Source: Acanthosoma haemorrhoidale
Lineage: Eukaryota; Arthropoda; Insecta; Hemiptera; Acanthosomatidae
DNA: 64,000 nucleotides
Direction of reading: 5' to 3'
Assembly: GCA_930367205.1 (NCBI GenBank)
Contig: OV884015.1
Span: 36,633,288 to 36,697,287, forward strand
Shown here in pieces: positions 34,042 through 43,635 of the stretch. A model generated the notes under the pieces. It made no database searches and was not told the DNA's origin. It saw only the letters and a program-made list of their open reading frames with translations. The translations under genes and the position numbers were made by a program. Position 1 is the first letter of the stretch; every line of letters begins with the position of its first letter.

Positions 34042-34188
34042 GTCAGAATGAAAGACATAGGTTGATTGAATATAAGTAATAATTTATTAACCGTTAAATA
34101 AGTACATTTGAATCACAAGTTATATAGGTTAGATTAATATTGTCAGCCGGCTTTGTTCATTTAATAGAGATAACCAAACCATATGACA
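34041..34188 (-). repeat. LTR (5' LTR in minus-strand orientation)
   Basis: Same length as the other LTR, one mismatch, followed on its internal side (minus strand) by the TGG-starting candidate primer-binding site. Confidence 0.95.
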
Positions 34189-34608
34189 AACATGGTTGAA
34201 ACAAAAAACGGTTTTGTAGGATTTGGCTAAAAATTGGATCCGCGATATGTATTGCGAAGATTGAATTCCTTATGGCCATATTTGTATAGCCGTAGAAAAA
34301 TAAAATTAATTAAACATTTGAAGTTTACCAACTATGTTGCTCTGACATTCGACTTGATGACTTCTATTTCAGTGGATAGCTACATTATGGCCAAGGGTAA
34401 TTTTTCGTTAGAATGGGCCTTGACATCCGCAGTTTCAGCAACCAGAAAAATGACAGGAATCCATACTGCCGCGAATATCTCCGAAGCTATCCAGTCAATT
34501 TTTGGCGAATATTCTATTTCTTTCGACAAATTATTTTGTTTAGTTACAGACAACGCAAGGAACATGTCAAAAGCTGCCTATGATATGAAAACGATATATC
34601 ACACTTAA

Positions 34609-34866
34609 AAGTTAGTTGTAAATAGTTAATAATCTTTGTAGAGGAGAGTCTTTTAAGAAAAAGAAAGAAAAGCTCTGTTATGAATAATTAAAATGTTTTT
34701 TATTAACATAATTGGTTAGAGACTTTCATAAAATTAAAACGATGATTACCTAATACAAACAATGATTTACATGGATGTTTTCTTGTTGTGCTGGGGAACT
34801 AACAAATATCGGATTAGTAAAACATTATAGAATCTAGAGGAACCAGACCCATTTATTTTTCAAAAC

Positions 34867-34869
<3 letters not shown>
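34609..34869. other. gene-free stretch after the hAT relic
   Basis: AT-rich and unassigned. No hAT terminal inverted repeat identified. Confidence 0.35.

Positions 34870-34909
<40 letters not shown>
34870..34909. repeat. GA microsatellite
   Basis: About 40 bp of (GA)n. The left flank ...CTACGAGAGAG resembles the left flank of the 31.3-kb tract (AGTACGAGAGAG). The right edge abuts the inverted repeat arm at 34913. Confidence 0.95.
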
Positions 34910-34911
<2 letters not shown>

Positions 34912-35183
34912 TTTATTACACACATCTTTTTTTTAGTATATTATTACATATCTTATTATAACACGAAGTTAGAACAGTTAAATGGTTGATAAATCAGTAA
35001 AATGTACAATTCAATTAATTATCAAGAATTTTAAAGTATGTTAATCTTAAAGATGCTAAACTAATATGAACGAAAAACTAATTATAATAACTTAATTTGA
35101 TGTTATAAATAACGTAAGAAGTTGATTGCAAGTAATCGGTAAAAAAAACGGAGGAGGGGGATTTCTTGACTCCATATTTCTTT

Positions 35184-35316
35184 TTTGATAATCGAAAAAT
35201 AAGATACTTATCTGTAATAATGTTTTTTCATAGTTAATGTTTGAGAAATTTAACTTTATGACACGTATGCGTTTGCCTTAAATAATCCCACCACAGCACT
35301 GCGCAGGAGACCATGC
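35184..35316 (+). repeat. 133-bp direct duplication, copy 2
   Basis: One mismatch against 30818-30950. It begins at the inner edge of the inverted-repeat arm (2-base overlap). Downstream sequence (35317 onward) is unrelated to that after copy 1. Confidence 0.9.
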
Positions 35317-36759
35317 ATTTGGTCTACAACTCCCAAAGCTTTAGCATGTGAAGCTGAAAACAATGTCTATAGGATGAAAATATATGTAAATTGAAACAGT
35401 TATATGTCATTGGGGCTAACGTATCATTCAGTTGTGTGGGTAAAGTGGTGCAGTATAAACAGGTACACCATTTTAAATTATTCGAAGTAATTTTAATTAA
35501 ATAATGTGAAGGTGTTATTCTTAATAACAAAAGAATAAATAAAGATTAAAAACATTTTAAATATAAAAGCAAAAACCATGCTATGTATTATTGTACATTA
35601 AAATGTGCGGAATACACTACAATGCTATTCCATAACCATGTTTAAAATTATAAATTTGAATTAATGATAAATGTCATTATTTCTTAATAGAAAAAATGAT
35701 CCCTGTATTATTTAATATTATTAAAATATAAATTAAATTTAAAAAATCACAAAAAAAATAGTTAGTGGGTTATTAATAACAGTTTTCTGGTTATGCAACC
35801 ACCAACAATTGTGTATAATTATCTGACTTTTTTTAACGATTAGTTCGAGAAAAATTTGTTCATTTTGATGAAGTCGTCGTAAGTAATTTCGAAGACGAAG
35901 ACAGGGACACTCCAAAATATGTTAATTGATTTTTCATCTCCAACACATCCTTTTCATAGAACGGCTGCTTTAGCTTTCCAAGTATTCCTCCTCCTAAAAT
36001 TACCTTAAATGGCATCTACCCAAGAATAAGATGGTATCGCCAGATCGTCGAGTATATCAGAAACAATAAGTCCCTCAACTTATTTATCCTCCCTCTTTTT
36101 TTTCTTTGAAGAAAAGAACCAGTGTTTGAGATGAATGTCGAAAACAACAGAGGGCATAGTGTTTCTCCATGTAAAACAACTTCGGTGAATGGAATGTTCT
36201 AGGATGAATTATAATCATTATTATGATTATTACTATAATTTAACATCGATTCCCATATCATATAACTTTTGCTAGGAGAGGAAGTCTATTCCCTTGAGTG
36301 CTGGGTCATACTGCGCACGGTACAAGTTATAGAAGGTTTGTATTTTATTCTAGATAAAAATTTCGTAAGCAGGTACTTGGTATGCCTCGCTATATTTCCA
36401 CACTTGGAAAGATGTACGTCAAGACACTTTCTGAAGTGTATTGTTTTGTAATTTTTCACGCTCTTTACTTATTTACCACAGCCGGTTTTTTTATTGTTAG
36501 GATGTGACATGTATCCTCTATCTTACGGTATATAAATCATCAGTACAGCTTCTATAATTTCTGCAGAGTCACCATTTGACATTTAACATGTTTTCATCAT
36601 CTTAAATTCCGTCCTCACCACCACATCCACACTTGGAGAAAGACATCGCTAGTAATAGACTATTTTATCAAGAAGGAGATGCTCAACATAAAGTGACATT
36701 GTGACTAGACTCCAGTAGTCTACATAGAGAGTATTGAAATTAAATAGGGTTCCCTATTT
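35317..36759. other. spacer of the inverted repeat, gene-free
   Basis: AT-rich, no transposase motif, no open frame above 68 codons and no recognised repeat. Confidence 0.4.
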
Positions 36760-37035
36760 AAAAAGAAATATGGAGTCAAGAAATCCCCCTCCTCCGTTTT
36801 TTTTACCGATTACTTGCAATCAACTTCTTACGTTATTTATAACATCAAATTAAGTTATTATAATTAGTTTTTCGTTCATATTAGTTTAGCATCTTTAAGA
36901 TTAACATACTTTAAAATTCTTGATAATTAATTGAATTGTACATTTTACTGATTTATCAACCATTTAACTGTTCTAACTTCGTGTTATAATAAGATATGTA
37001 ATAATATACTAAAAAAAAGATGATGTGTGTAATAA

Positions 37036-37934
37036 TGTTAAAATATTCATTAAATTGTCATAACTTTCCTTAAAAGGCTAAATGCTATAAAAGCAAATGT
37101 CGTCAATAATAAAATACAAAGGCTAAATGAAGCTTTCATTTGCTTATGTTTATCAGACACTCTAATTTCAACATCTCTAGACTACCTTTCAATTCAATGT
37201 CATATGCAATAAATTCTTGATCTATTGTTGAACCGTATATTTTATTGCCCTTCAGAGCTTTAACACAGTTTCTACTTTCACTCAACTAATTTGTAGCTTT
37301 CTAATACCGTTTACTCTGGATGCAGCTTACCCTAATAACCCACACTCTCTTTGATGTGTCCCGTACATAATGGTAAAAAAGAAATTTGTATCTATAAATT
37401 CAAAACAAGAAAAATTGAAAGCAATCCAACTTCATTAAACTGGTGGGAACATTTTTATGAGTCTATTCTCTGTTTCAACATCATTTTAAACCAAAACTTG
37501 AAGATGGCATATCTCATTACGAAGTATGATCGTGTTAGAACAACTAAAAAATAATAAGGCTCTATTGTTATAAATAGTGTCAACGACATGGAGGGGGGAA
37601 ATTATCTTTTTTCATATTTTTAATTTATTTATTAAATTCATTTGTAATTAATTAAAGTCATATTTTAAAAGTCTGGTCTCAAGAAATCACAACTTCTCTA
37701 ATATTCATTAAATTGAAGTTAAGAATGATTTATAAGAAAAGGTAAGGCTAGTGAAGTGTTTCAGTGAATTGAGAAATTACTCCCTCTTGATTGATCTCCC
37801 TGTGTTGTAATCAATTATTTCTTTCAACTTAGACATTCAAGTTAAGTTTCTCTCACACGCTCCGTTTATTGATACTGGTCATGGGAATCTGTGACCAAGG
37901 CTGTTTTATTTAATTTTTTTTTATTTCTTTTACG
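37036..37934. other. gene-free stretch with weak coding-like fragments
   Basis: On the minus strand (about 37150-37290) a 47-codon frame ending in TGA reads coding-like (ALKGNKIYGSTIDQEF) but matches nothing I know. On the plus strand 37351-37554 is a 67-codon frame (SLNWWEHFYESI). Either could be part of an old transposon; no assignment made. Confidence 0.3.
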
Positions 37935-38095
37935 TAATTGTGTTCAATGTTCTCATTCTTCCTATATTTACAATTCTTCGTTCACTCACTCATTCATACA
38001 GTTTTTACAAACAGCCCTGAGACCTTCCAAATTCACACAGTTGTGGAAATCTCCCAAACCCCTCTAGCATGTGAAAAAGGAAGCGGGGAGTATTA
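37935..38095 (-). mobile_element. family A 3' UTR fragment
   Basis: Reverse-strand match to the terminal part of the family A 3' UTR. Plus-strand blocks: TGTTCTCATTC near 37949, ATATTTACAATTC near 37963, TTTTTACAAACAGCCC near 38001 and GAAAAAGGAAGCGGGGAGT near 38072. It breaks off at about 38095. No clear target duplication. Confidence 0.85.
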
Positions 38096-38520
38096 AGTAT
38101 TTATTGAAAAAACAATAACAACTAATTATTCAGATTTTGTGGTTTAGGGCTTTTAAAGCATTCTTTGGTTGTGTTAAAATTGTGAACACGATTTTAATGA
38201 GAGTTTAAATTCAATTAAAAATTAAGTATTATTAATCATGCAATAGGGGAATTGGTATTGGCTTTATTTAAAATGTTATGAATGGAAGCAGTCAAATTTT
38301 TCTTAAAAATTGTTAGTGTAGCAACAATAGATAGTTTTGTAAAAAATGTGTACGTTTCTATTCATTTTATCATTAATGACCACTTAAAATTAGTCTTTTA
38401 GCTGTAGGTTTTTTTTTTGTTTTCCTACATATAAATAAGTTGATATTTAAGATTTACTACTGTATTTTAGTTTTACCTTAGATTGGGGGGAGGGGATGTA
38501 ATGAGACCGTGTCTATAAAA

Positions 38521-38522
<2 letters not shown>
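38096..38522. other. gene-free AT-rich stretch
   Basis: Nothing recognised. Confidence 0.4.

Positions 38523-38614
<92 letters not shown>
38523..38614. repeat. CT microsatellite, 92 bp
   Basis: Uninterrupted (CT)46. The frames across it on both strands are Ser-Leu and Glu-Arg repeat artefacts, not genes. Confidence 0.98.
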
Positions 38615-38616
<2 letters not shown>

Positions 38617-38869
38617 GTAGTCAGGTTACGTTTCCTACTGTTTGAACACGATAGGCATTTATACATACATTCAGGAGAAAGACGATCGCCTCGTACCTCG
38701 TAAATGAAAGCAGGGATTCAAAAAGTGTTCATAGAAAGATGTATTATTAATTTTCGGTTAAGTTTAGAAATTCTGTTTTTTCTTTAAGTGCGTGAAATTT
38801 CTTTTCATTCATTTTACTTCACGATTTATCAAATGCCAGATGAAGGCTTGATGGATGAAAGAAATGAGG

Positions 38870-39320
38870 ATAAGGTATGAGCCAGGATAGTGTGGTTGGT
38901 CGATGATGTATTGCTATTTACCTACGAGTGGTATACCAGATAGCGGTGGGAGGGCAGACCACCCTCCCATTATTCCTAACGAGCCTCCCCCTAATAGGAG
39001 CCAGCACTGGGCTAAATAACTCTATTACCTCCCCGTTCGGCAACGCTCGTGCATGCTCGTAATTGCCGAGATCCCAGGTGGTCCCGTGAGAACAGGTGCA
39101 AGACCTCGAGGCTTATGAGCTGAGGTCGTGACGCTTGAGACAAGGGAAAAAAATGGATTCCCCGGGGGGGTTTGCCCAGGTGGCATCCCCCCCGGCATTA
39201 AATATTCAATCAGCCTCGGATAAACACACAACGGCTAACAACTCCATTTACTGCCCCGTTAAGATTGAGCTCCGCCGCAGCGAACGGGCCGACTCGTTCT
39301 GAGTACTTAGTCAAGTCCGA
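38870..39320. repeat. unassigned GC-rich interspersed repeat with strong hairpin
   Basis: A GC-rich block unlike its surroundings. It includes GGGAGGG-CAGACCA-CCCTCCC (7-bp stem near 38948-38968) and a 9-bp stem CCGGGGGGG/CCCCCCCGG (39162-39170 and 39187-39195) with an inner TGCC/GGCA stem. The segment around 39012-39065 (TAAATAACTCTATTACC...GTGCATGCTCGTAATTGCC) resembles 50810-50852, and a weaker version recurs at about 39234-39262. It looks like a dispersed repeat, class unknown. A minus-strand frame of 68 codons is Pro/Gly-rich with no domain. Confidence 0.45.
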
Positions 39321-40059
39321 GATAGGAGTCGTCTAGTTATTGTACTGCTCTCATGGCTTAGGAAAAGACCTGCGCATAAGTATCGAGTCATTACGTTCTA
39401 ATCAAGAAGGGAGTCATGAATCCTTTTATGTCTTAGGTGGAATTAGAAAAGCCTTTTATGGTATATAAATTTTCGCATTATTATTTATTAGTTATTTATT
39501 TTTATTATTTTATTAGTTGAGAAAGTATAACTCGGGACCAACCACTGGACTCGTCTTCCATTGAGTAAGGAAAATATCATCTGACTCAATTTGCTACACA
39601 ATTCTGAATTGAGATAACTATACCCTTCAATCAATACTTCCTTGGCTCCCTCCTGTTCTCTGCCATCTTGAATAATATGCCTTTTTAACAGTGAAGCATC
39701 CTCCGATTCGAATATCACCCTTCTGAGCTGTATTTCCCATCTCACTAATGTGGTTCGTTTGACCGTTCTTTTCTTATCCGTACCTCAAACGTATCTCTAG
39801 TTTCATTAATTTTATAGAATAACTATTTAATATATCATAGCTACCTTTCACGCTCTTTTCGCCCCAATAACAATTATAATATTTTCCTTATGTTCCTACT
39901 TACATTGTTAGCGAACTTATTGTGCTATGAGTATTTATTATAATCTAACCACATCAAAGCAATTTAATTTGTATTTTTTTGTCACCTAGAGATATTTACT
40001 TATAAATCATATAAGATAATATGTATAATGTATGTTAGTATGTATATTTATCCTATACA
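39321..40059. other. gene-free stretch
   Basis: AT-rich. The minus-strand frame at 39488-39745 (85 codons) is unassigned. No repeat found. Confidence 0.35.
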
Positions 40060-40205
40060 TATCCTATACCAGTATCCTCAGATTTGCAAAGGCCGTGGGC
40101 CTGTCACATATATAGGACAGGGACATGGACGGCGCACAATAGGTCTCAGTGAGGCCGCGGTGCACAAATGCCGGAACAAATAATAATAATAATAATAATA
40201 ATAAT
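40060..40205 (+). mobile_element. 3' end fragment of a TAA-tailed retroelement (I-like or SINE-like)
   Basis: A moderately GC-rich block (AGGCCGTGGGCCTGTCAC near 40091, GAGGCCGCGGTGCACAAATG near 40152) ends directly in (TAA)8 at 40181-40205. Short TAA repeats as a 3' tail are known from I-clade elements and some SINEs. Only the end is present, and no second copy is seen in this window, so the class is tentative. Confidence 0.45.
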
Positions 40206-40244
40206 GTATATTTATCTTTATTATAAATATACATACTTACATAC

Positions 40245-40398
40245 CGGCCAAGAATGGGTATGAGCCAGCTCACTACAGGCACATCAGTCTGCTGATCCAA
40301 TTGTCAAAAATCTACGAGAGGATTCTCTATGACCATCTCACCAGACACTGCGACGCCCAAGACATCATACCACCTCAACAGACCGGTTTCACTTAAGG
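40245..40398 (+). pseudogene. family C ORF2: RT fingers region, ends at an in-frame stop
   Basis: The frame reads EPAHYRHISLLIQLSKIYER, then ILYDHLTRHCDAQDIIPPQQ TGFT and TAA. 'YR.ISLL..LSKI.ER.L' and 'QQTGF' are the standard fingers motifs of non-LTR RTs. The stop is a point change: homology continues in the same frame on the other side. Confidence 0.88.
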
Positions 40399-41044
40399 AC
40401 TCAGCTCTGACTGCAATCTCGTGAAACTGCAGCGGCACGTTGCAACGAACATGCGCCACAACAGAGTCACTGCGATGATCTCCCTTGACTGCACGAAGGC
40501 ATTTGACTCCGTAGATCATCGTACACTCCTGCGACGCCTGAACGAGCACGACTTTCCTGCGGAACTCCAGAACATCATGTCCTCTTACCTAGCAGGCAGA
40601 ACATTTTCTGTGCGAATAGGAGCCGTATTAACCACCAGAAGAGATTTCGTTGTCGGAGTTCCCCAAGGGTCGGTGCTGGGACCCCTCCTCTTCAACATAT
40701 ACACCGCGCACATAGTAGGAGCATCATACTCCAATTTTGAGGTAGCGGCATATGCGGACGATATAGGGGTCTACAGCACCAGCCTCAACCCAGCGAAAGC
40801 TCTAAAGGCTGCAGAGGGTGCCAGTCAATTAATCGCCGACAGGTTGCGAGCTCTCCACATTCAAGTGAACCCAGCCAAGACTCAGGGTATCATCTTCTCT
40901 TTCCAGCATGGGAAAAGAAAGCGTCCACCCAGCTTCACCATCGACGGGACTCAATGCAAACTTGCCAACAGCATCTGCTACCTAGGCATCAACCTAGGTA
41001 GACACATGACGTTCGGCACACATTTGCAGAAGAAATTGAAATGA
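40399..41044 (+). pseudogene. family C ORF2: reverse transcriptase palm with intact catalytic boxes
   Basis: Begins after the stop with GLSSDCNLVKLQRHVATN. Motif A is SLDCTKAFDSVDHRTLLRRL (catalytic Asp), then SYLAGRTFSVRIG, motif B VGVPQGSVLGPLLFNIYTA and motif C AAYADDIGVYS with both catalytic Asp residues. Then come 'HIQVNPAKTQGIIF' and YLGINLGRHMTFGTHLQKKL before TGA. All RT active-site residues are present, but upstream and downstream stops prevent a full ORF2. The ATG at 40421 is not the natural start. Confidence 0.92.
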
Positions 41045-41482
41045 GTAGGCAGAACTTACTACTCTCTCCAGCATCTCATCACAAGGCAGGCCATATCCCT
41101 TCGACTGAAACTCTTAATATACAAGAGCGTTCTGAGACCAGCTCTACTGTTCGGGACACCACTCTTTAGATTCCTACATGCCAGCACCATAACTCGACTC
41201 CAGAGCTTCCAGAACAACATTCTGCGAACGGCACTATGGCATACCCCCTTTCGTGAAATGAAGGCTTCCGACATGCACGAAAAGTTCGAGCTCCCCACCA
41301 TCACCAACGTCATCAAAAGAAGACACATCAAGTTCTTCGACTCGATGAAACACAGTCTAAACCCCCTATTCAAAGAAATGACACCACCACCGCTACCGGC
41401 ACGATGGCAACTCACAAGATCGAGTAAAGCAGAGGAAATGGTGGACATCACGGCACTAGGCCCGCCAACAACAAGCCTCTAA
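41045..41482 (+). pseudogene. family C ORF2 C-terminal region
   Basis: After the TGA the same frame continues VGRTYYSLQHLITRQAISLR, LKLLIYKSVLRPALLFGTPL, then 'FQNNILRTALWHTPF' and 'RRHIKFFDSMKHSLNPLFKEM', ending PPTTSL and TAA. Family B has the same 'RRHIKFFDS' end, so B and C are relatives. The stop at 41480-41482 is probably the natural ORF2 end. Confidence 0.88.
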
Positions 41483-41756
41483 GGGGCACCCATCACTGTA
41501 ATCAGACTAAATAAGAATACACTACATGCCTAGAGAGACTCTAAGCCCAGCCACCAGTGGACTCTCACCACTGTACCGAAACAACCAACCTCCACCGAGG
41601 CTTCCCAACCCCTTAATCCTCTCACACCACCTTCAAGCAGGTACTCCTAGTATAAGGATCCGATTAACCTAAATATTCTATATTTTTCCATCATCCTGAA
41701 TTTCTAACTAGAGAGCTTAGGGTAAAAAACAAAAATAAAAAAAAAAGTATATTTAT

Positions 41757-43010
41757 AAAATGTTTTGTTATTCTTATGGGATAATGTCCCAGAATATAGT
41801 ATTTTTTATTTAATTTTAATTTCATTTTTCGTAGCATAATAATCATTATTTGTTTTCAATTTGGTGTGAATCTGACAATACGTATGTGACGGAAAAAAAA
41901 TTTAGAGGTCACTATCCACAGTCGAACTTATAATTATGAATGAATAATTATTTTAATGAAATTTGTTTGATCGGTTCCAACAAAAATTAAATCTTGTATT
42001 TATCTGTGTAGTTCTTAGGTTTAGGTGAGTCACACAATTTTTTTTTTTAAATGAAAAAAAGTTGAAAACACTTCAGATGATACCGTTATACGATGATACA
42101 AACCCAAACATATGTCATTTGTAAAAAAAAACAGACGAAACTCAATATTTACGATGCTTTCAGCGTATAATTGCACCCATTAAAAAAAGTTCATAACTTA
42201 AACACATACCTTGGTTAAATATTTTTATGAAAGAATAAATTGATAAATCACATTCAAAAACAGCTCCTCACACAGTTAAGTATTTCGTTAAGACGGGGAA
42301 AAATCTACACGGCTTTAATGACTATAGTCTATTACTGTCCCATTATATTGCAATATGTAAAATCAGGGCTTAGGCTATACCGTCGTAAAAGTTCCTAGGC
42401 TCCTTAATGCCGGCTGATGACTCTTTTTCGCCGATAGCAATAAAGCTCATTCAGCCCTTAATAAAGACTAGTAATACTTTAATACTTTAAGCCCGAGGAC
42501 AACTGCGTTCTGCCGTCCCCAGGTAATAGATTGCTAAATTTTTATTGAACTATATATTACAAGTAACACAAAATAAAATATTCCTTAATTATTCATAATA
42601 TATGGTAAAACCTATTATACAGAGGGTATATTACGTATTTATCAATGAGGGCGTCATATTCAATCCAAGCAGTTAACGAGTAACATATATTTGTTTTAAA
42701 TGATATTCTATTAATTGCTGGAATCATCCTTACATGTTGTCTATTCATCAAATGAACCCACTGTGTAACATTTCATGTCTTTGGGTCAAACGTGGAAGAT
42801 TTTCTGGTTTTGATAAACGATAATCATTTTCAATGAATATTATTCTATTCTAGTATATGGTGTTGATGCATAGGCATACACCAAAAATTATTATTGCACT
42901 TTACGAGTGCAGAAAAGATAAATTAATTCCAATTTTGGACCGATTAATTGAGATTAAAAAGGATTTTTTTTTTAAAAAACAATGACCCCATATAAACTTT
43001 TTTTTCTCCC
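41757..43010. other. gene-free AT-rich stretch
   Basis: No gene or repeat recognised. A small balanced patch lies near 42405-42500. Confidence 0.4.
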
Positions 43011-43170
43011 CCCTTTAAAAACCTTAAACGGGGTTTCCCCACAAGCACGTGAAGCGGGATCGTGGGGTTACGTCGCCTGTGGTGCGCGTATTCCGATGCA
43101 ATGGGATTGTTGCACCGGTCAGCGCACCTTACGTTATTCTGTTTTTCCCTTTATTTATATTCAAAACTAA
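43011..43170. other. unassigned GC-rich patch
   Basis: CpG-containing block (CACGTGAAGCGGGATCGTGG near 43048) in AT-rich DNA. A 62-codon plus-strand frame crosses it with no known motif. Possibly part of the retro-sequence that follows, or a separate repeat. Confidence 0.3.
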
Positions 43171-43243
43171 ACACTCAAGAAAAGAAAAATTTAACGAAAA
43201 CAAAGGTTGAATTTATTAACCACTATATACATTTTCCTTACTA

Positions 43244-43635
43244 GTTTTTTTTTTTTTTTATAACCAGTAAACCTACAGCTAACCTTACCTATTCACAATT
43301 AACCTTATCAACTATTTACAAAGTGCTTAATCCTAAAAACCTTAATCTATATACACAAGGGGTGTGCATCGTCTTCCCTCTTAACAACTTAACTTATATC
43401 GTAACTACATCCTTCTAAGTCCTATCTTATTCTATATTTACAGGGACCCCACACCTGCCGGCGATACAACGTTGGCTTCGGGGGAGCCTTCCCGAAGGCA
43501 CGGCTGCTCACCCCGCGCCACCCCCCTGGATATCGAGAAATGCCCCGCGCCTTGACGCTCCCTCCACTCCCCGATGAATCCACGGAACACCTCAAATCAC
43601 TTCTCGTCGTTGACCAGTGACATATAACCAGAAAC
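43244..43635 (-). mobile_element. possible retro-sequence with A-tail, unclassified
   Basis: Read on the minus strand, a GC-rich coding-like part (about 43635-43440, open in two frames) gives way to AT-rich 3' UTR-like DNA. It then ends in a 15-base A-run (T-run at about 43244-43258 on the plus strand). This layout suits the 3' end of a non-LTR element or a retrocopy. The peptides (for example KAPPKPTLYRRQVWGPCKYR) match no family that I can name. A 6-7 bp stem sits at GGCTTCGGGGGAGCC-TTCCCGAAGGC near 43474-43499. Confidence 0.35.

Larger units (their letters stand above)
32947..34188 (-). mobile_element. short Ty3/gypsy-like LTR retrotransposon with internal inversion and 5-bp target duplication
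   Basis: LTRs at 32947-33094 and 34041-34188 (148 bp each, TG...CA ends, one mismatch). AACAT is repeated at 32942-32946 and 34189-34193. In minus-strand reading the internal region starts TGGTGCAGTCGGTAGGA directly after the 5' LTR (34041-34188), a position and TGG start that fit a tRNA primer-binding site. Gag N-terminal sequence follows, and sequence like the C-terminus of Pol lies next to the 3' LTR. The gag zinc-knuckle part lies in the opposite orientation. There is no protease, RT, RNase H or integrase core, so it is non-autonomous. The near-identical LTRs imply recent insertion. Confidence 0.93.
32860..34608 (+). pseudogene. hAT-superfamily transposase relic, split by an LTR retrotransposon
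   Basis: hAT transposases cut and paste DNA transposons. The upstream piece (about 32875-32946) reads ERKAASENELI, stop, IITTDLEPFKH. The downstream piece (34192-34608) reads VETKNGFVGFG, stop, KLDPRYVL, then YVALTFDLMTSISVDSYI, TGIHTAANISEAIQ and LVTDNARNMSKAA. These match the hAT order 'D..PF..VE..GF', 'LDPRY', 'TTD.WTS...YI' and 'VTDNA.NM'. The first two catalytic Asp positions are visible; Trp of DxWTS is Met. The glutamate region and C-terminal dimerisation domain are missing. Two in-frame stops and a frame shift at the junction show it was already decayed. Confidence 0.8.
34913..37035. repeat. long inverted repeat pair, 273 and 276 bp arms
   Basis: Arms 34913-35185 and 36760-37035 are exact reverse complements except for a 3-bp insertion (ATC) in the second arm near 37017. 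The spacer is about 1.57 kb (35186-36759). The arms are AT-rich, non-coding, and contain GGAGGAGGGGGATTTC. This could be a DNA transposon with long terminal inverted repeats or a recent inverted duplication. I found no transposase in the spacer and no convincing target duplication. The first arm ends exactly where the 133-bp duplication begins. Confidence 0.95.
40206..41756 (+). mobile_element. family C Jockey-like retrotransposon, 5'-truncated, with 10-bp target duplication
   Basis: The body is about 40216-41746, flanked by GTATATTTAT at 40206-40215 and 41747-41756. It covers the RT fingers (HYRHISLLIQLSKIYERIL), the palm, the C-terminal ORF2 region and a 3' UTR with the blocks GCATGCC..AGAGAGACTCTAAGCCC and GGATCCG, ending in an A-rich tail. 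It inserted immediately after the (TAA)8 tail of another fragment. Only two stops break the ORF2 frame (at 40396-40398 and 41042-41044). This is the best preserved ORF2 in the window. Confidence 0.93.

Noticed and set aside
32947..34188. Endogenous retrovirus or virus-derived insertion
   Set aside because: No envelope and no RT; the features fit a short Ty3/gypsy-like LTR retrotransposon only.
38478..38703. Glu-Arg and Ser-Leu repeat proteins
   Set aside because: Translation of the CT/GA microsatellite on the two strands; no flanking coding signal.
40304..40549. 81-codon minus-strand open frame
   Set aside because: Antisense to the RT domain of the family C element.
41059..41451. 130-codon minus-strand open frame
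   Set aside because: Antisense to the family C ORF2 C-terminus, which has clear Jockey motifs on the plus strand.
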